Shown here piece after piece: positions 5,551 to 11,177 of a stretch of DNA of 11,177 nt. Within the stretch, counting starts at the first letter, position 1. Each line of letters starts with the position of its first letter. A program made the translations under genes and the position numbers. Source of the DNA: Lachnoclostridium sp. UBA7482 (GTDB lineage Bacteria; Bacillota; Clostridia; Lachnospirales; Lachnospiraceae); contig DLOO01000081.1 in assembly GCA_002479645.1 (NCBI GenBank), forward strand, positions 1-11,177, written 5' to 3'. The notes below the pieces were generated by a model. It made no database searches and was not told the origin of the DNA. It saw nothing but the letters and a program-made list of their open reading frames with translations.

Positions 5551-6219
5551 CTACCCTTCTATCAACAACCCGTCCGAGATTTCCAGTACTCGGGAGCACT
5601 GCGAAGCCACCTCGGGATCATGGGTAATGATGATGATTGTTTTGCCCTGAGCGTTCAATTTCTTAAACACATCCATTATCTGTCTTGTATTTTCCGTATC
5701 CAACGCCCCGGTAGGTTCATCCGCAAGGATAAAATTCGGGCTGTTTACGATGGCTCTGGCAATCGCTACACGCTGCTTTTGCCCGCCGGAGAGCTTATTG
5801 ACGTCCTTTGATGCAAGGCTTTCCATGTCGACCTGCCGAAGCGCCTCTAATGCCAGCTCCTTCCGTTTCCCCTTATTCTTCTTACCGAAGCGTAACGGAA
5901 TCATGACATTGTCGAGGACACTATATCCTTCTACCAAAGCAAAATCCTGAAGGACAATCCCTGCATTCCTGTTTCGAAACTCTGCCAGTTTTTTCCCCGA
6001 AAGGTCTTTCACCTCAATATCATCCAACCGATAGCTTCCTTCATCATAGCTGTCAATCGCTCCGAGGATATGTAAAAGGGTGGATTTACCGGCGCCGGAT
6101 TTACCGATTACTGCCAGCATCTCTCCATCATTAACACAAAAATCAATTCCTTTTAAGGCATGAAATTCTGTTGCCTTCCTGCGGTTATAATACTTATGAA
6201 GCCCCGTCACAGTAATCAT
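5551..6219 (-). CDS. ABC transporter ATP-binding protein, MacB/LolD type
   Basis: This 222-aa ATPase has all hallmarks intact: Walker A GKSGAGKS (39-46), Q-loop Gln91, signature LSGGQ (143-147), Walker B ILADEP (164-169) with catalytic Glu168, D-loop GALD (171-174) and H-loop His200. The length and the 'DEPTGALD' and '[17 protein letters not shown]' stretches place it with ATPases that pair with FtsX-like permeases (MacB/LolD/YknY group). It would energise the two permeases upstream. The first codon overlaps the stop of the lipoprotein gene (ATGA, 6216-6219), implying translational coupling; the SD is weak (GAGAG). It is last in the cluster and no terminator was seen after it. Its stop faces that of the plus-strand gene only 3 bp away. 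Confidence 0.95.
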   Translation of the reverse strand: MITVTGLHKYYNRRKATEFHALKGIDFCVNDGEMLAVIGKSGAGKSTLLHILGAIDSYDEGSYRLDDIEVKDLSGKKLAEFRNRNAGIVLQDFALVEGYSVLDNVMIPLRFGKKNKGKRKELALEALRQVDMESLASKDVNKLSGGQKQRVAIARAIVNSPNFILADEPTGALDTENTRQIMDVFKKLNAQGKTIIIITHDPEVASQCSRVLEISDGLLIEG

Positions 6220-7016
6220 TTCGATAACTCTCTTTCTTCCCAGGTAATGTCGATAATCCCCTCCGGATCCTGTACCGTGATAAGGAACTCAAATTTGGAG
6301 TCTTCTGTTGTTACCTCCATTTTATACACCTCAGTACCATCTTGGTTTCTATGACCCTGTATATAATATCTCGGATCCTGCTTTGAGATTCGTTCCCTTA
6401 TCTTTTCATCTAACGGAACCCATTTTTCTAAGAACTCTTCGGAGCAATATCGTTCCACAATTTCATTGCAAACCAGCAGCCTTATAAACAGAATATCATC
6501 CTCACCATCCCATCGCAACTGACTCCAACTGGGATAACCGTCTTCTGACTCAGGATGATAGGTTAAAAAATCAGGAAAATCCCCCATACTTTTTTTTGCT
6601 TCCTCAAAACGCACCTTCCAATCGCCGAAGCCATCAAATCCGGTCTGTAACAATTGGTTGTAATAGTACACCGCGTTTCTATAATTCACTGTACCGCCGA
6701 TTCCCTCCAAGCATGCCTGCGCGTAAAGAAAGAGCGCTTCTTGATTTTTGGGATTTATGTCGATGGCTTCCCTAAGCAAATCAATGTAAGCTTCTTCCTG
6801 TCCGGTCTCAAGCTTCTGCTTAGCCGTCTCAACCTTCTGCTCTGACTTCTGTACATAGCCAACAGTTCCCGCTTCGGTTACCACCGGTACCGTTGGTGTC
6901 CGGGAAGCCTCTTTTTCGTCCTCTGTCCAATTCACGTCGGCCGTCTTCTTTTCTCCGCATGCCATAAGTGCTATGCCGAGAATTACAATTATCATCAGAC
7001 CATATCCACGCTTCAT
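6216..7016 (-). CDS. Transporter-linked lipoprotein with TPR-like segment
   Basis: This is a 266-aa lipoprotein with lipobox LMAC (Cys20). A short hydrophilic stretch with a few Thr/Pro residues follows. Residues 55-130 are helical and resemble tetratricopeptide or Sel1-like repeats: 'YIDLLREAIDINPKNQEALFLYAQACLEG' and 'YRNAVYYYNQLLQTG'. Residues 150-266 form an unrecognised domain, ending in strands 'VYKMEVTTEDSKFEFLITVQDPEGIIDITW'. It lies 16 bp after the second permease and overlaps the ATPase start by 4 bp, so it belongs to the same transcript and is probably an extracytoplasmic partner of the transporter. It does not look like the HlyD-type adaptor that usually accompanies MacB. The SD AGGAGA is 7-8 nt before the ATG. 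No homologue is recognised. Confidence 0.85.
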   Translation of the reverse strand: MKRGYGLMIIVILGIALMACGEKKTADVNWTEDEKEASRTPTVPVVTEAGTVGYVQKSEQKVETAKQKLETGQEEAYIDLLREAIDINPKNQEALFLYAQACLEGIGGTVNYRNAVYYYNQLLQTGFDGFGDWKVRFEEAKKSMGDFPDFLTYHPESEDGYPSWSQLRWDGEDDILFIRLLVCNEIVERYCSEEFLEKWVPLDEKIRERISKQDPRYYIQGHRNQDGTEVYKMEVTTEDSKFEFLITVQDPEGIIDITWEERELSK

Positions 7017-7032
7017 ACTTATCTCCTATCTC

Positions 7033-8223
7033 CTACTGCTTTGCAGTTCTAAGTACATCCACAGGCTGATATTTTCTAATCAAAACAGCCGGGATACAAA
7101 CTGTTATCATCGTCGAATAAAGAACGATCCCAAGACAGCCCAGAAGCTGCCACTTTTCCAGCGAAAAGAGAATCATCTTTCCAATTCCAAGATGCCTCAT
7201 CACATTCCGGGCAGTAATCATCAGCAGAAATCCCAGCCCTCCGCTAAGTACCGAATGAAATACATTCATCCAGAGACCGCCACTCCACTTCATACCGCAG
7301 CAAAAGAATATTCCGTAAGTGCGAAGCTGCCTTCTGGTACGAATTGCGGAAAAGCACGCCAGACTGAGAGACACAAGAATCACCGATGCAACAGCAACAG
7401 GCAGGATAACCATAATCTTTTGTGACAGTTTTGTAAATGTTCTTTCACGCAGAAGCTCTATATCATTACCCTTAAACCCCATAAGCGCAAGCTTCTTCCC
7501 GTTTTCCGCCATTTCTTCATCCGTAATATCATCACTATAATGTATAAAAACCAGGCTGCCCAAAGCATAAGGCCCGCCGAATCTCATGGCATCCTCCTGC
7601 GAAAAAAGAAGAAAAGTCTCTATTCCCTCTGTCTGCTGCTTCTCCGTTACCCTGTACTTATCAAAAATACTATCATTAACATGAAAGACATTGGGATAAA
7701 AATACGATGCCCCCCTGCTTAACTCACCGCAGATATAGATTTTACAGTCTCCATATGCATTCTTCAATGTGATTAGATCCCCTGTAGACAAGCCCAACCT
7801 GCCATCGGTCACAACCGCGTTCAGAACGCCATCTCTTTTCTTCGCATCGGTGTACCACTCCCCGGATGCCAGAACCGGATGATAATCACTGAGGCGCTCA
7901 TCATAAGCCAATCCCAAATACCCCAGATCCAGATCTTCCGAATCAAAAAAATTGGTTTCCCAACATACCAGATAATCATCCACTTTATTCAGGTTTGCCA
8001 AAGCCTTCCGCAGATCCTTTTCAACCACGATATCATCCCCATCCAGCGTCCCGTGCACTCCTTTTCCGGAAAGCAGATGTCGAAAAGGCAGATACCGCCG
8101 CATCGGTTCTAACAGAGTTGAGATAACAACCACCGTTAAGAACATGACGACAGCCAATTCGAGAGCAGCAAGAAACAATTCTTTGTATCGTTTCATGCAT
8201 TCGCAAAATCCGAAGTAAATCAA
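7033..8223 (-). CDS. FtsX/MacB-type ABC permease, second half-transporter subunit
   Basis: This permease is about 396 aa with the MacB/FtsX plan: one TM near residues 18-38, a large extracytoplasmic domain (about 39-268), then three TMs (about 270-294, 325-342, 358-382). The cytoplasmic loop after TM2, RTRRQLRTYGIFFCCGMKWS, is the usual FtsX 'R...LR..G' coupling loop, and the C-terminus is 'RKYQPVDVLR'. Start: a TTG at 8223 is chosen because AGGAGG (8232-8237) is 8 nt upstream and the codon overlaps the previous gene's stop as TTGA. The ATG at 8196 has no SD of its own but would also leave all TMs. It is predicted to form a heterodimer with the 8220-9368 product, powered by the 5551-6219 ATPase. 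The substrate is unknown; the cysteine-rich loop (FFCCG) is unusual. Confidence 0.87.
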   Translation of the reverse strand: MIYFGFCECMKRYKELFLAALELAVVMFLTVVVISTLLEPMRRYLPFRHLLSGKGVHGTLDGDDIVVEKDLRKALANLNKVDDYLVCWETNFFDSEDLDLGYLGLAYDERLSDYHPVLASGEWYTDAKKRDGVLNAVVTDGRLGLSTGDLITLKNAYGDCKIYICGELSRGASYFYPNVFHVNDSIFDKYRVTEKQQTEGIETFLLFSQEDAMRFGGPYALGSLVFIHYSDDITDEEMAENGKKLALMGFKGNDIELLRERTFTKLSQKIMVILPVAVASVILVSLSLACFSAIRTRRQLRTYGIFFCCGMKWSGGLWMNVFHSVLSGGLGFLLMITARNVMRHLGIGKMILFSLEKWQLLGCLGIVLYSTMITVCIPAVLIRKYQPVDVLRTAKQ

Positions 8224-9368
8224 TTTCCGCACCTCCTGAGCCGTTCCTTGGGAGCAAGACGAAGGGACATCCACATGATCGTCGTCACAAAAACAAATAC
8301 AACAGCCACATAGATTGCTAACAGCCAAAGGCTGGTCTTGCCTGCGAATATCACGCTAAACCAATGGAAATACTTTTCCATACGTGGTTCAACAAGAAAA
8401 TAGAATATTCCACCGCCAAGGGCTGCCGTAACCATAAGAAGCAGGGACATTTCTCCCAAATAAATACCGACGGTCTGAAGGGTACTTCCTCCGCAAATCT
8501 GGTACACGGCAGTCATTAGGTTTCGTTTCTGCATAAGGTAGTTGTATATCGTACTGATTGTAATTGCGGCAAGTACGGATAGAAATACACATGCCAGCAT
8601 CATGGTCTTCAGGCAGGACACGTCATCCACCTCATATGCTTCAAACTCGTCAAACTCCGCATCCGGGAAATACATGCTCAGATTATCCCGTAACCGTGTG
8701 TATTCGTCAAATGTCATGCTCCTGGAAAACTGAAGATAAAACTGTAACGGTTTCATATTGTCCCCCAGCGAGCAGAGCGGAATCTCCACAACTCCGGGCA
8801 TAGGATCCTTCTCATCCGTAAACCCGAGAATCAGATATTCTTCGCCATCAACAGAAAAATATTCTTCCCCCACCAAAGCTTTTGCCATCGCACCGGAAAT
8901 AAGGCAGACCTTCTCCCCATTGTTCAGCTGTTCTTCAGAAAAGGGAATGGGGCGGTAAATCTCCGCATTTTTCAGATAACTGTCTGATTTCACATATCGG
9001 TGCTTCCGAAAAGTATAATAACTGCAGGCAGTCGCATTTTCAATGCCGACACCCTCCGGAAGTTCCTGCGTGATTTCCACCGGGGTAAGCAAAACACCGG
9101 AGGTAATGATCCCGTCATACGGCTCCAAAAACTCTGCAAGATGCTCTTTCAAATCGGCGGCACATCCGGCTGCCTCCTTATCAGGACACAACCGCGCCAA
9201 AAATGTCATTGTTGCATCCTCCTTTTCCTGCAGCGTATATTGATTATTTACATACACGCCATAAGAAAAAAGAATCACAACCACCGCCAATATCTGCGTA
9301 ACAATTAAAAGGAGGAACATCCCGGTGCTCTGCTTTGCAAAAAGACGCAGGTTCTTAAATAATAGCAT
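8220..9368 (-). CDS. FtsX/MacB-type ABC permease, first half-transporter subunit
   Basis: This permease has 382 aa. TM1 is at about 15-37, the extracytoplasmic MacB-type domain spans about 38-248, and TMs lie at about 255-278, 304-326 and 346-368. The loop after TM2, 'QKRNLMTAVYQICGGSTLQT', matches the FtsX-family coupling loop, and the C-terminus is 'LRLAPKERLR'. The size and topology equal those of the following permease while the sequences differ strongly, which suggests a heterodimer rather than a recent duplication. The ATG at 9368 is chosen because AAAGGAGGA ends 7-8 nt upstream; an upstream ATG would lie across that site. The stop codon overlaps the TTG of the next gene. No fused ATPase domain exists, unlike MacB itself. 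Confidence 0.9.
   Translation of the reverse strand: MLLFKNLRLFAKQSTGMFLLLIVTQILAVVVILFSYGVYVNNQYTLQEKEDATMTFLARLCPDKEAAGCAADLKEHLAEFLEPYDGIITSGVLLTPVEITQELPEGVGIENATACSYYTFRKHRYVKSDSYLKNAEIYRPIPFSEEQLNNGEKVCLISGAMAKALVGEEYFSVDGEEYLILGFTDEKDPMPGVVEIPLCSLGDNMKPLQFYLQFSRSMTFDEYTRLRDNLSMYFPDAEFDEFEAYEVDDVSCLKTMMLACVFLSVLAAITISTIYNYLMQKRNLMTAVYQICGGSTLQTVGIYLGEMSLLLMVTAALGGGIFYFLVEPRMEKYFHWFSVIFAGKTSLWLLAIYVAVVFVFVTTIMWMSLRLAPKERLRRCGN
8232..8237 (-). promoter_or_regulatory. Ribosome site that sets a TTG start
   Basis: AGGAGG on the minus strand lies inside the end of the upstream permease gene, 8 nt before TTG at 8223. It decides the start of the second permease in favour of TTG over the ATG at 8196. 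Confidence 0.6.
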
Positions 9369-9417
9369 GGGACATTCCTCCTTTCGCATTTTCTGTTAAA
9401 ATCAGAGGGAACAACAC
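9355..9417 (-). CDS. Possible 20-codon leader ORF before the permease
   Basis: A full ribosome site AAGGAGGG (9423-9430) stands 5 nt before a GTG that opens a 20-codon frame. That frame runs over the permease's own ribosome site and start codon and stops at 9355. It might couple translation or be a leader peptide, but its length is within chance. The site may also pair with CCCTC (9405-9409), giving a weak hairpin followed by TGATTTT. Confidence 0.2.
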   Translation of the reverse strand: MLFPLILTENAKGGMSHAII

Positions 9418-9439
9418 AAACGCCCTCCTTCACGATACA

Positions 9440-9880
9440 TTACTGTGTGCTGATAAACAAGCATTCGTCTAACAAATTCGACGCTGATACATTTTCTGCA
9501 AACTGTGTGTTATACCTTTTAGCATTATGACGAAAAATACAGTGCTGTGTTGCACTTCTGCTCATCTGCGCTGTTAAAGTCCCATTCTTAGCAACATACT
9601 TAAGCATTGAATCCCTACCCAGATAGTTCATATTGTAATCGTATTTTTCTACCGCAACCCGCAATACATTAGCGCTGGTATTATGATTAAATCCAATAGA
9701 CACCTCTGCGCCCTGTGCTATAGTAACATTCAGTGAAAGCTTTCCGGCAGAAACAGAGTATGACGCATTTGTAATATTATAGTTGTCCGCTGAACCGGAT
9801 TTTGTCTCTGCCAGAGCTGTTCCACAAGCCATAATCACAACCAAAATCAGCAACCCCACTCCAATACTTTTTGATTTCAT
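9440..9880 (-). CDS. Small exported protein encoded ahead of the ABC transporter
   Basis: This is a 146-aa exported protein with no recognised family. The N-terminus has a KSKS n-region and a hydrophobic core (residues 6-18). Two cleavage readings exist: signal peptidase I after ALA (Ala24), giving a 122-aa secreted protein, or a lipobox-like IMAC (Cys19), which matches the LMAC of the lipoprotein further along. The mature part begins with beta-strand-like 'YSVSAGKLSLNVTIAQGAEVSIGF', lacks further TMs, and has two Cys (114 and 140) that could form a disulfide around a basic stretch 'FRHNAKRY'. The SD AGGAGG lies 9 nt before the ATG. It is the first gene after a promoter, with 71 bp to the permease genes, so it is a plausible cargo, sensor or immunity partner of the transporter. 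The arrangement recalls lactococcin-972-type loci, but the sequence does not resemble that bacteriocin. Confidence 0.82.
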   Translation of the reverse strand: MKSKSIGVGLLILVVIMACGTALAETKSGSADNYNITNASYSVSAGKLSLNVTIAQGAEVSIGFNHNTSANVLRVAVEKYDYNMNYLGRDSMLKYVAKNGTLTAQMSRSATQHCIFRHNAKRYNTQFAENVSASNLLDECLFISTQ

Positions 9881-9936
9881 TAGTTCTAGCCTCCTATTTT
9901 GTAATTGAAGAAATTCCGGAATTATCTTCTATCCTC

Positions 9937-9965
9937 ATAGTATCATATTACCGTAGTTCCTGCAA
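9937..9965 (-). promoter_or_regulatory. Promoter for the exported protein and transporter cluster
   Basis: TTGCAG (9960-9965), a 17-bp spacer and TACTAT (9937-9942) with an extended TGA. The leader is about 50 nt and contains the 12-bp palindrome AATTCCGGAATT (9912-9923), a possible operator just downstream of the start. Confidence 0.5.
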
Positions 9966-10161
9966 TATCCATTTGCGGCATAAATATATGACATTTTATC
10001 TCACACTTACCCTCAATTTGAACTTGTTCCTTTTTGGAACAAGTTGGCTCGCGTGTTAGTTCTAAAGGACGATGCCGCGCTTTTGTTCCATATAAAAACA
10101 TCCTTTCTTGACACGTCCATAGCTGTTTTTTGAGGAGTTTTTACAACTTCTTTTTATTGCC
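9966..10161. other. Gene-free stretch with a perfect inverted repeat
   Basis: The only clear structure is a perfect 10-bp inverted repeat, AACTTGTTCC and GGAACAAGTT, with a T5 loop (10021-10045). Neither strand has a U-run after the stem, so it is not a standard terminator. A further TTGTTCC lies at 10083-10089. It could be an operator or a 3' end structure for the 10162-10821 transcript. Confidence 0.5.
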
Positions 10162-10821
10162 TTATGGTATATATGCCTCAGCAATTCTTATAATTTTTCC
10201 GTCCTGTAACCATATGCTTGCCCTAAACTTACTCTCATATATAACTTCACCTGTCTCTGCCCAATGAGCTTCATCCACGGTCAGCCAGTTTACATACGCG
10301 ATAAATTGCTCTTTTGTTACTTTCATGTATGCCCAACCGCCTAGCTCTGCATCTTCAAAGCCATCGACAAAAATGTAGAATTCGCAGTTGTCCCAGTCTG
10401 TCTGATAGACATCGCATACATTCTGCCACGGCATACCGGATGGTGACGACAACCAGTCTTCCTTTTCCTTCCACACCGCAACCATCGATTCTCGGATATT
10501 GATAAAAGCGCCTGAATACTCCGGGGTGCCCCATGCTTCCTTTAATTTGTCCACAAGTTCCACTTTTTCCGGGCGAATCTGCCGAATATCGTAACGAAAA
10601 ACGGATATCAACGGCGTCGGCGTCAATGTCGGTTTCGGTGTCGGCGTATTCGTCGGTGTCGGTGTATTCGTCGGTTTCGGCGTCGGAGTAGTGGTTCCTC
10701 TCGCTCCCTCGCTTGGTGTTATTTTTATTGTCTCCCCTCGCGTCTTCACATTCTCCTGCGCGCAACCAACTGTGCCAAATAGGAGCACGCCCAGGATAAT
10801 CACTAAAATATACTTTTTCAT
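10162..10821 (-). CDS. Trp-rich lipoprotein with Thr/Pro linker
   Basis: This is a 219-aa lipoprotein. The signal sequence ends with GTVGC (Cys20; Thr at -3 is slightly atypical). A linker at about residues 42-71 repeats PTNTPTP and PTPKP units. Residues 75-219 form a soluble domain with nine Trp residues and two Cys (136, 146) placed to pair, containing 'KLKEAWGTPEYSGAF', 'MVAVWKEKEDWL' and 'FYIFVDGFEDAELGGWAYMKVTKEQF'. The family is not recognised; a ligand-binding role is possible but unproven. The SD GGAGGA lies 3 nt before the ATG, a short spacing. The linker resembles those of the lipoproteins at 70-1934, but the domain does not. Upstream 21-bp-period direct repeats suggest regulated expression. 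Frames on other strands across the linker are artefacts of the PT codon repeats. Confidence 0.83.
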   Translation of the reverse strand: MKKYILVIILGVLLFGTVGCAQENVKTRGETIKITPSEGARGTTTPTPKPTNTPTPTNTPTPKPTLTPTPLISVFRYDIRQIRPEKVELVDKLKEAWGTPEYSGAFINIRESMVAVWKEKEDWLSSPSGMPWQNVCDVYQTDWDNCEFYIFVDGFEDAELGGWAYMKVTKEQFIAYVNWLTVDEAHWAETGEVIYESKFRASIWLQDGKIIRIAEAYIP

Positions 10822-10930
10822 ATTTCCTCCATTATTCCAGCTTCCTCAACAGAATACCTGTTGAATACCAAAAAGCAAATCAGATTCTATTCAGCACACC
10901 AATCCTCACGCAATATATGCTTAAATATTT

Positions 10931-10936
10931 TGTATA
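10931..10936 (-). promoter_or_regulatory. Possible -10 box for the Trp-rich lipoprotein
   Basis: TATACA on the minus strand, with TATAGT at 10936-10941 as an overlapping alternative. No good -35 lies at 16-18 bp (GCTTGT at 17). A weak -35 with direct repeats directly upstream is typical of activator-dependent promoters. Confidence 0.35.
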
Positions 10937-10969
10937 CTATACCCCTCTCAAAAACAAGCCGTCCTACCG

Positions 10970-11005
10970 TGAAACGACATGTTTTTAACTTGAAACGACA
11001 TGTTT
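10970..11005. promoter_or_regulatory. Pair of 15-bp direct repeats, 21-bp period
   Basis: The sequence tgaaacgacatgttt occurs exactly at 10970-10984 and 10991-11005. Each copy also has dyad character (AAAC-N5-GTTT). The 21-bp period equals two helical turns and places both copies on one DNA face, about 34 bp upstream of the putative -10 at 10931. This is the geometry of LytTR or OmpR-type response-regulator sites; the base match to the LytTR consensus is only partial. Confidence 0.55.
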
Positions 11006-11063
11006 ACCCGTTTTGTACGTATTTGTTAATTTTAACATTTTCACCCTGCATCTGTACCAATTA

Positions 11064-11105
11064 GGGACAAACGACCATTTAAGCGGGACAAATGAACAAA
11101 CGAAC
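11064..11105. promoter_or_regulatory. Second set of 21-bp-period repeats
   Basis: GGGACAAA occurs at 11064-11071 and 11085-11092, again 21 bp apart. The core AAACGAC of the first repeat pair recurs at 11069-11075, with near copies AAATGAAC (11090-11097) and AAACGAAC (11098-11105). It may be a second binding region of the same regulator, possibly serving a gene to the right of the window. Confidence 0.35.
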
Positions 11106-11128
11106 CGGGAATCCGGATGGGAGAATAA

Positions 11129-11150
11129 AGAGTTTCACTCGCGAAACTCT
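11129..11150 (-). terminator. Hairpin at window end, possible terminator
   Basis: AGAGTTTC and GAAACTCT form an 8-bp stem with a 6-nt loop. On the minus strand it is followed by TTATTCTC, a weak U-tract, so it could end a minus-strand gene lying beyond 11177. A GC-rich stretch and the palindrome CCGATAAATCGG (11166-11177) lie to its right. Confidence 0.35.
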
Positions 11151-11177
11151 CGCGCCGAGCGCGTGCCGATTTATCGG

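Noticed and set aside
10070..10100. ATG with AAAGGA upstream opening MEQKRGIVL on the minus strand
   Set aside because: Stops after nine codons; too short to call and no conservation can be assessed.
10355..10765. Minus-strand 136-codon frame rich in Thr/Asp/Glu in the Trp-rich lipoprotein
   Set aside because: A frame-shifted reading of the PT linker; the overlapping frame has signal peptide and SD.
10861..11064. Plus-strand 67-codon frame over the upstream region of the Trp-rich lipoprotein
   Set aside because: Non-ATG start, no ribosome site, and it overlaps the predicted promoter and direct repeats.

Overview
The window looks like a chromosomal stretch of a Gram-positive Clostridia genome, most likely Lachnospiraceae. 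The basis is indirect: strong AGGAGG ribosome sites, TTGACA/TATAAT promoters often with an extended TGn, several lipoproteins whose Cys is followed by Thr/Pro 'PTPTP' linkers, and a Cthe_2159-type surface carbohydrate-binding protein. No rRNA, tRNA, CRISPR array, transposase or phage gene was seen.

Layout. (1) 70-1934: two divergent lipoproteins with Thr/Pro linkers and CBM-like beta domains, transcribed from back-to-back promoters. (2) 1998-2934: an acyl carrier protein and a bacterial PH-domain protein with an unusual Asp/Cys tail, each with its own minus-strand promoter. (3) 2935-3370: a gene-free island packed with structured repeats: a MITE-like inverted-repeat element flanked by 11-bp direct repeats, two 88-bp direct repeats whose hairpins differ by compensatory changes and a flipped loop, and an IS605-end-like hairpin. 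(4) 3371-5547: a zinc-ribbon/Nudix/GNAT fusion on the minus strand, divergent from a Cthe_2159-like lipoprotein. (5) 5551-9965: a minus-strand gene set, in transcription order: small secreted protein, two FtsX/MacB-type half permeases, a TPR-like lipoprotein and an ABC ATPase. Stop/start overlaps (TTGA and ATGA) tie parts of it together. (6) 10162-11177: a Trp-rich lipoprotein with a Thr/Pro linker, preceded by direct repeats with a 21-bp period that resemble a response-regulator operator.

How the genes fit together. Most products act at the cell surface. The best candidate for an undescribed system is region 5: a heterodimeric MacB-type ABC transporter encoded with a small exported protein (possible cargo or signal) and a lipoprotein of its own, with no membrane-fusion or two-component gene in view. 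The grouping is seen directly; its function is inference.

Limits: domain names rest on reading motifs, and no database search was possible.
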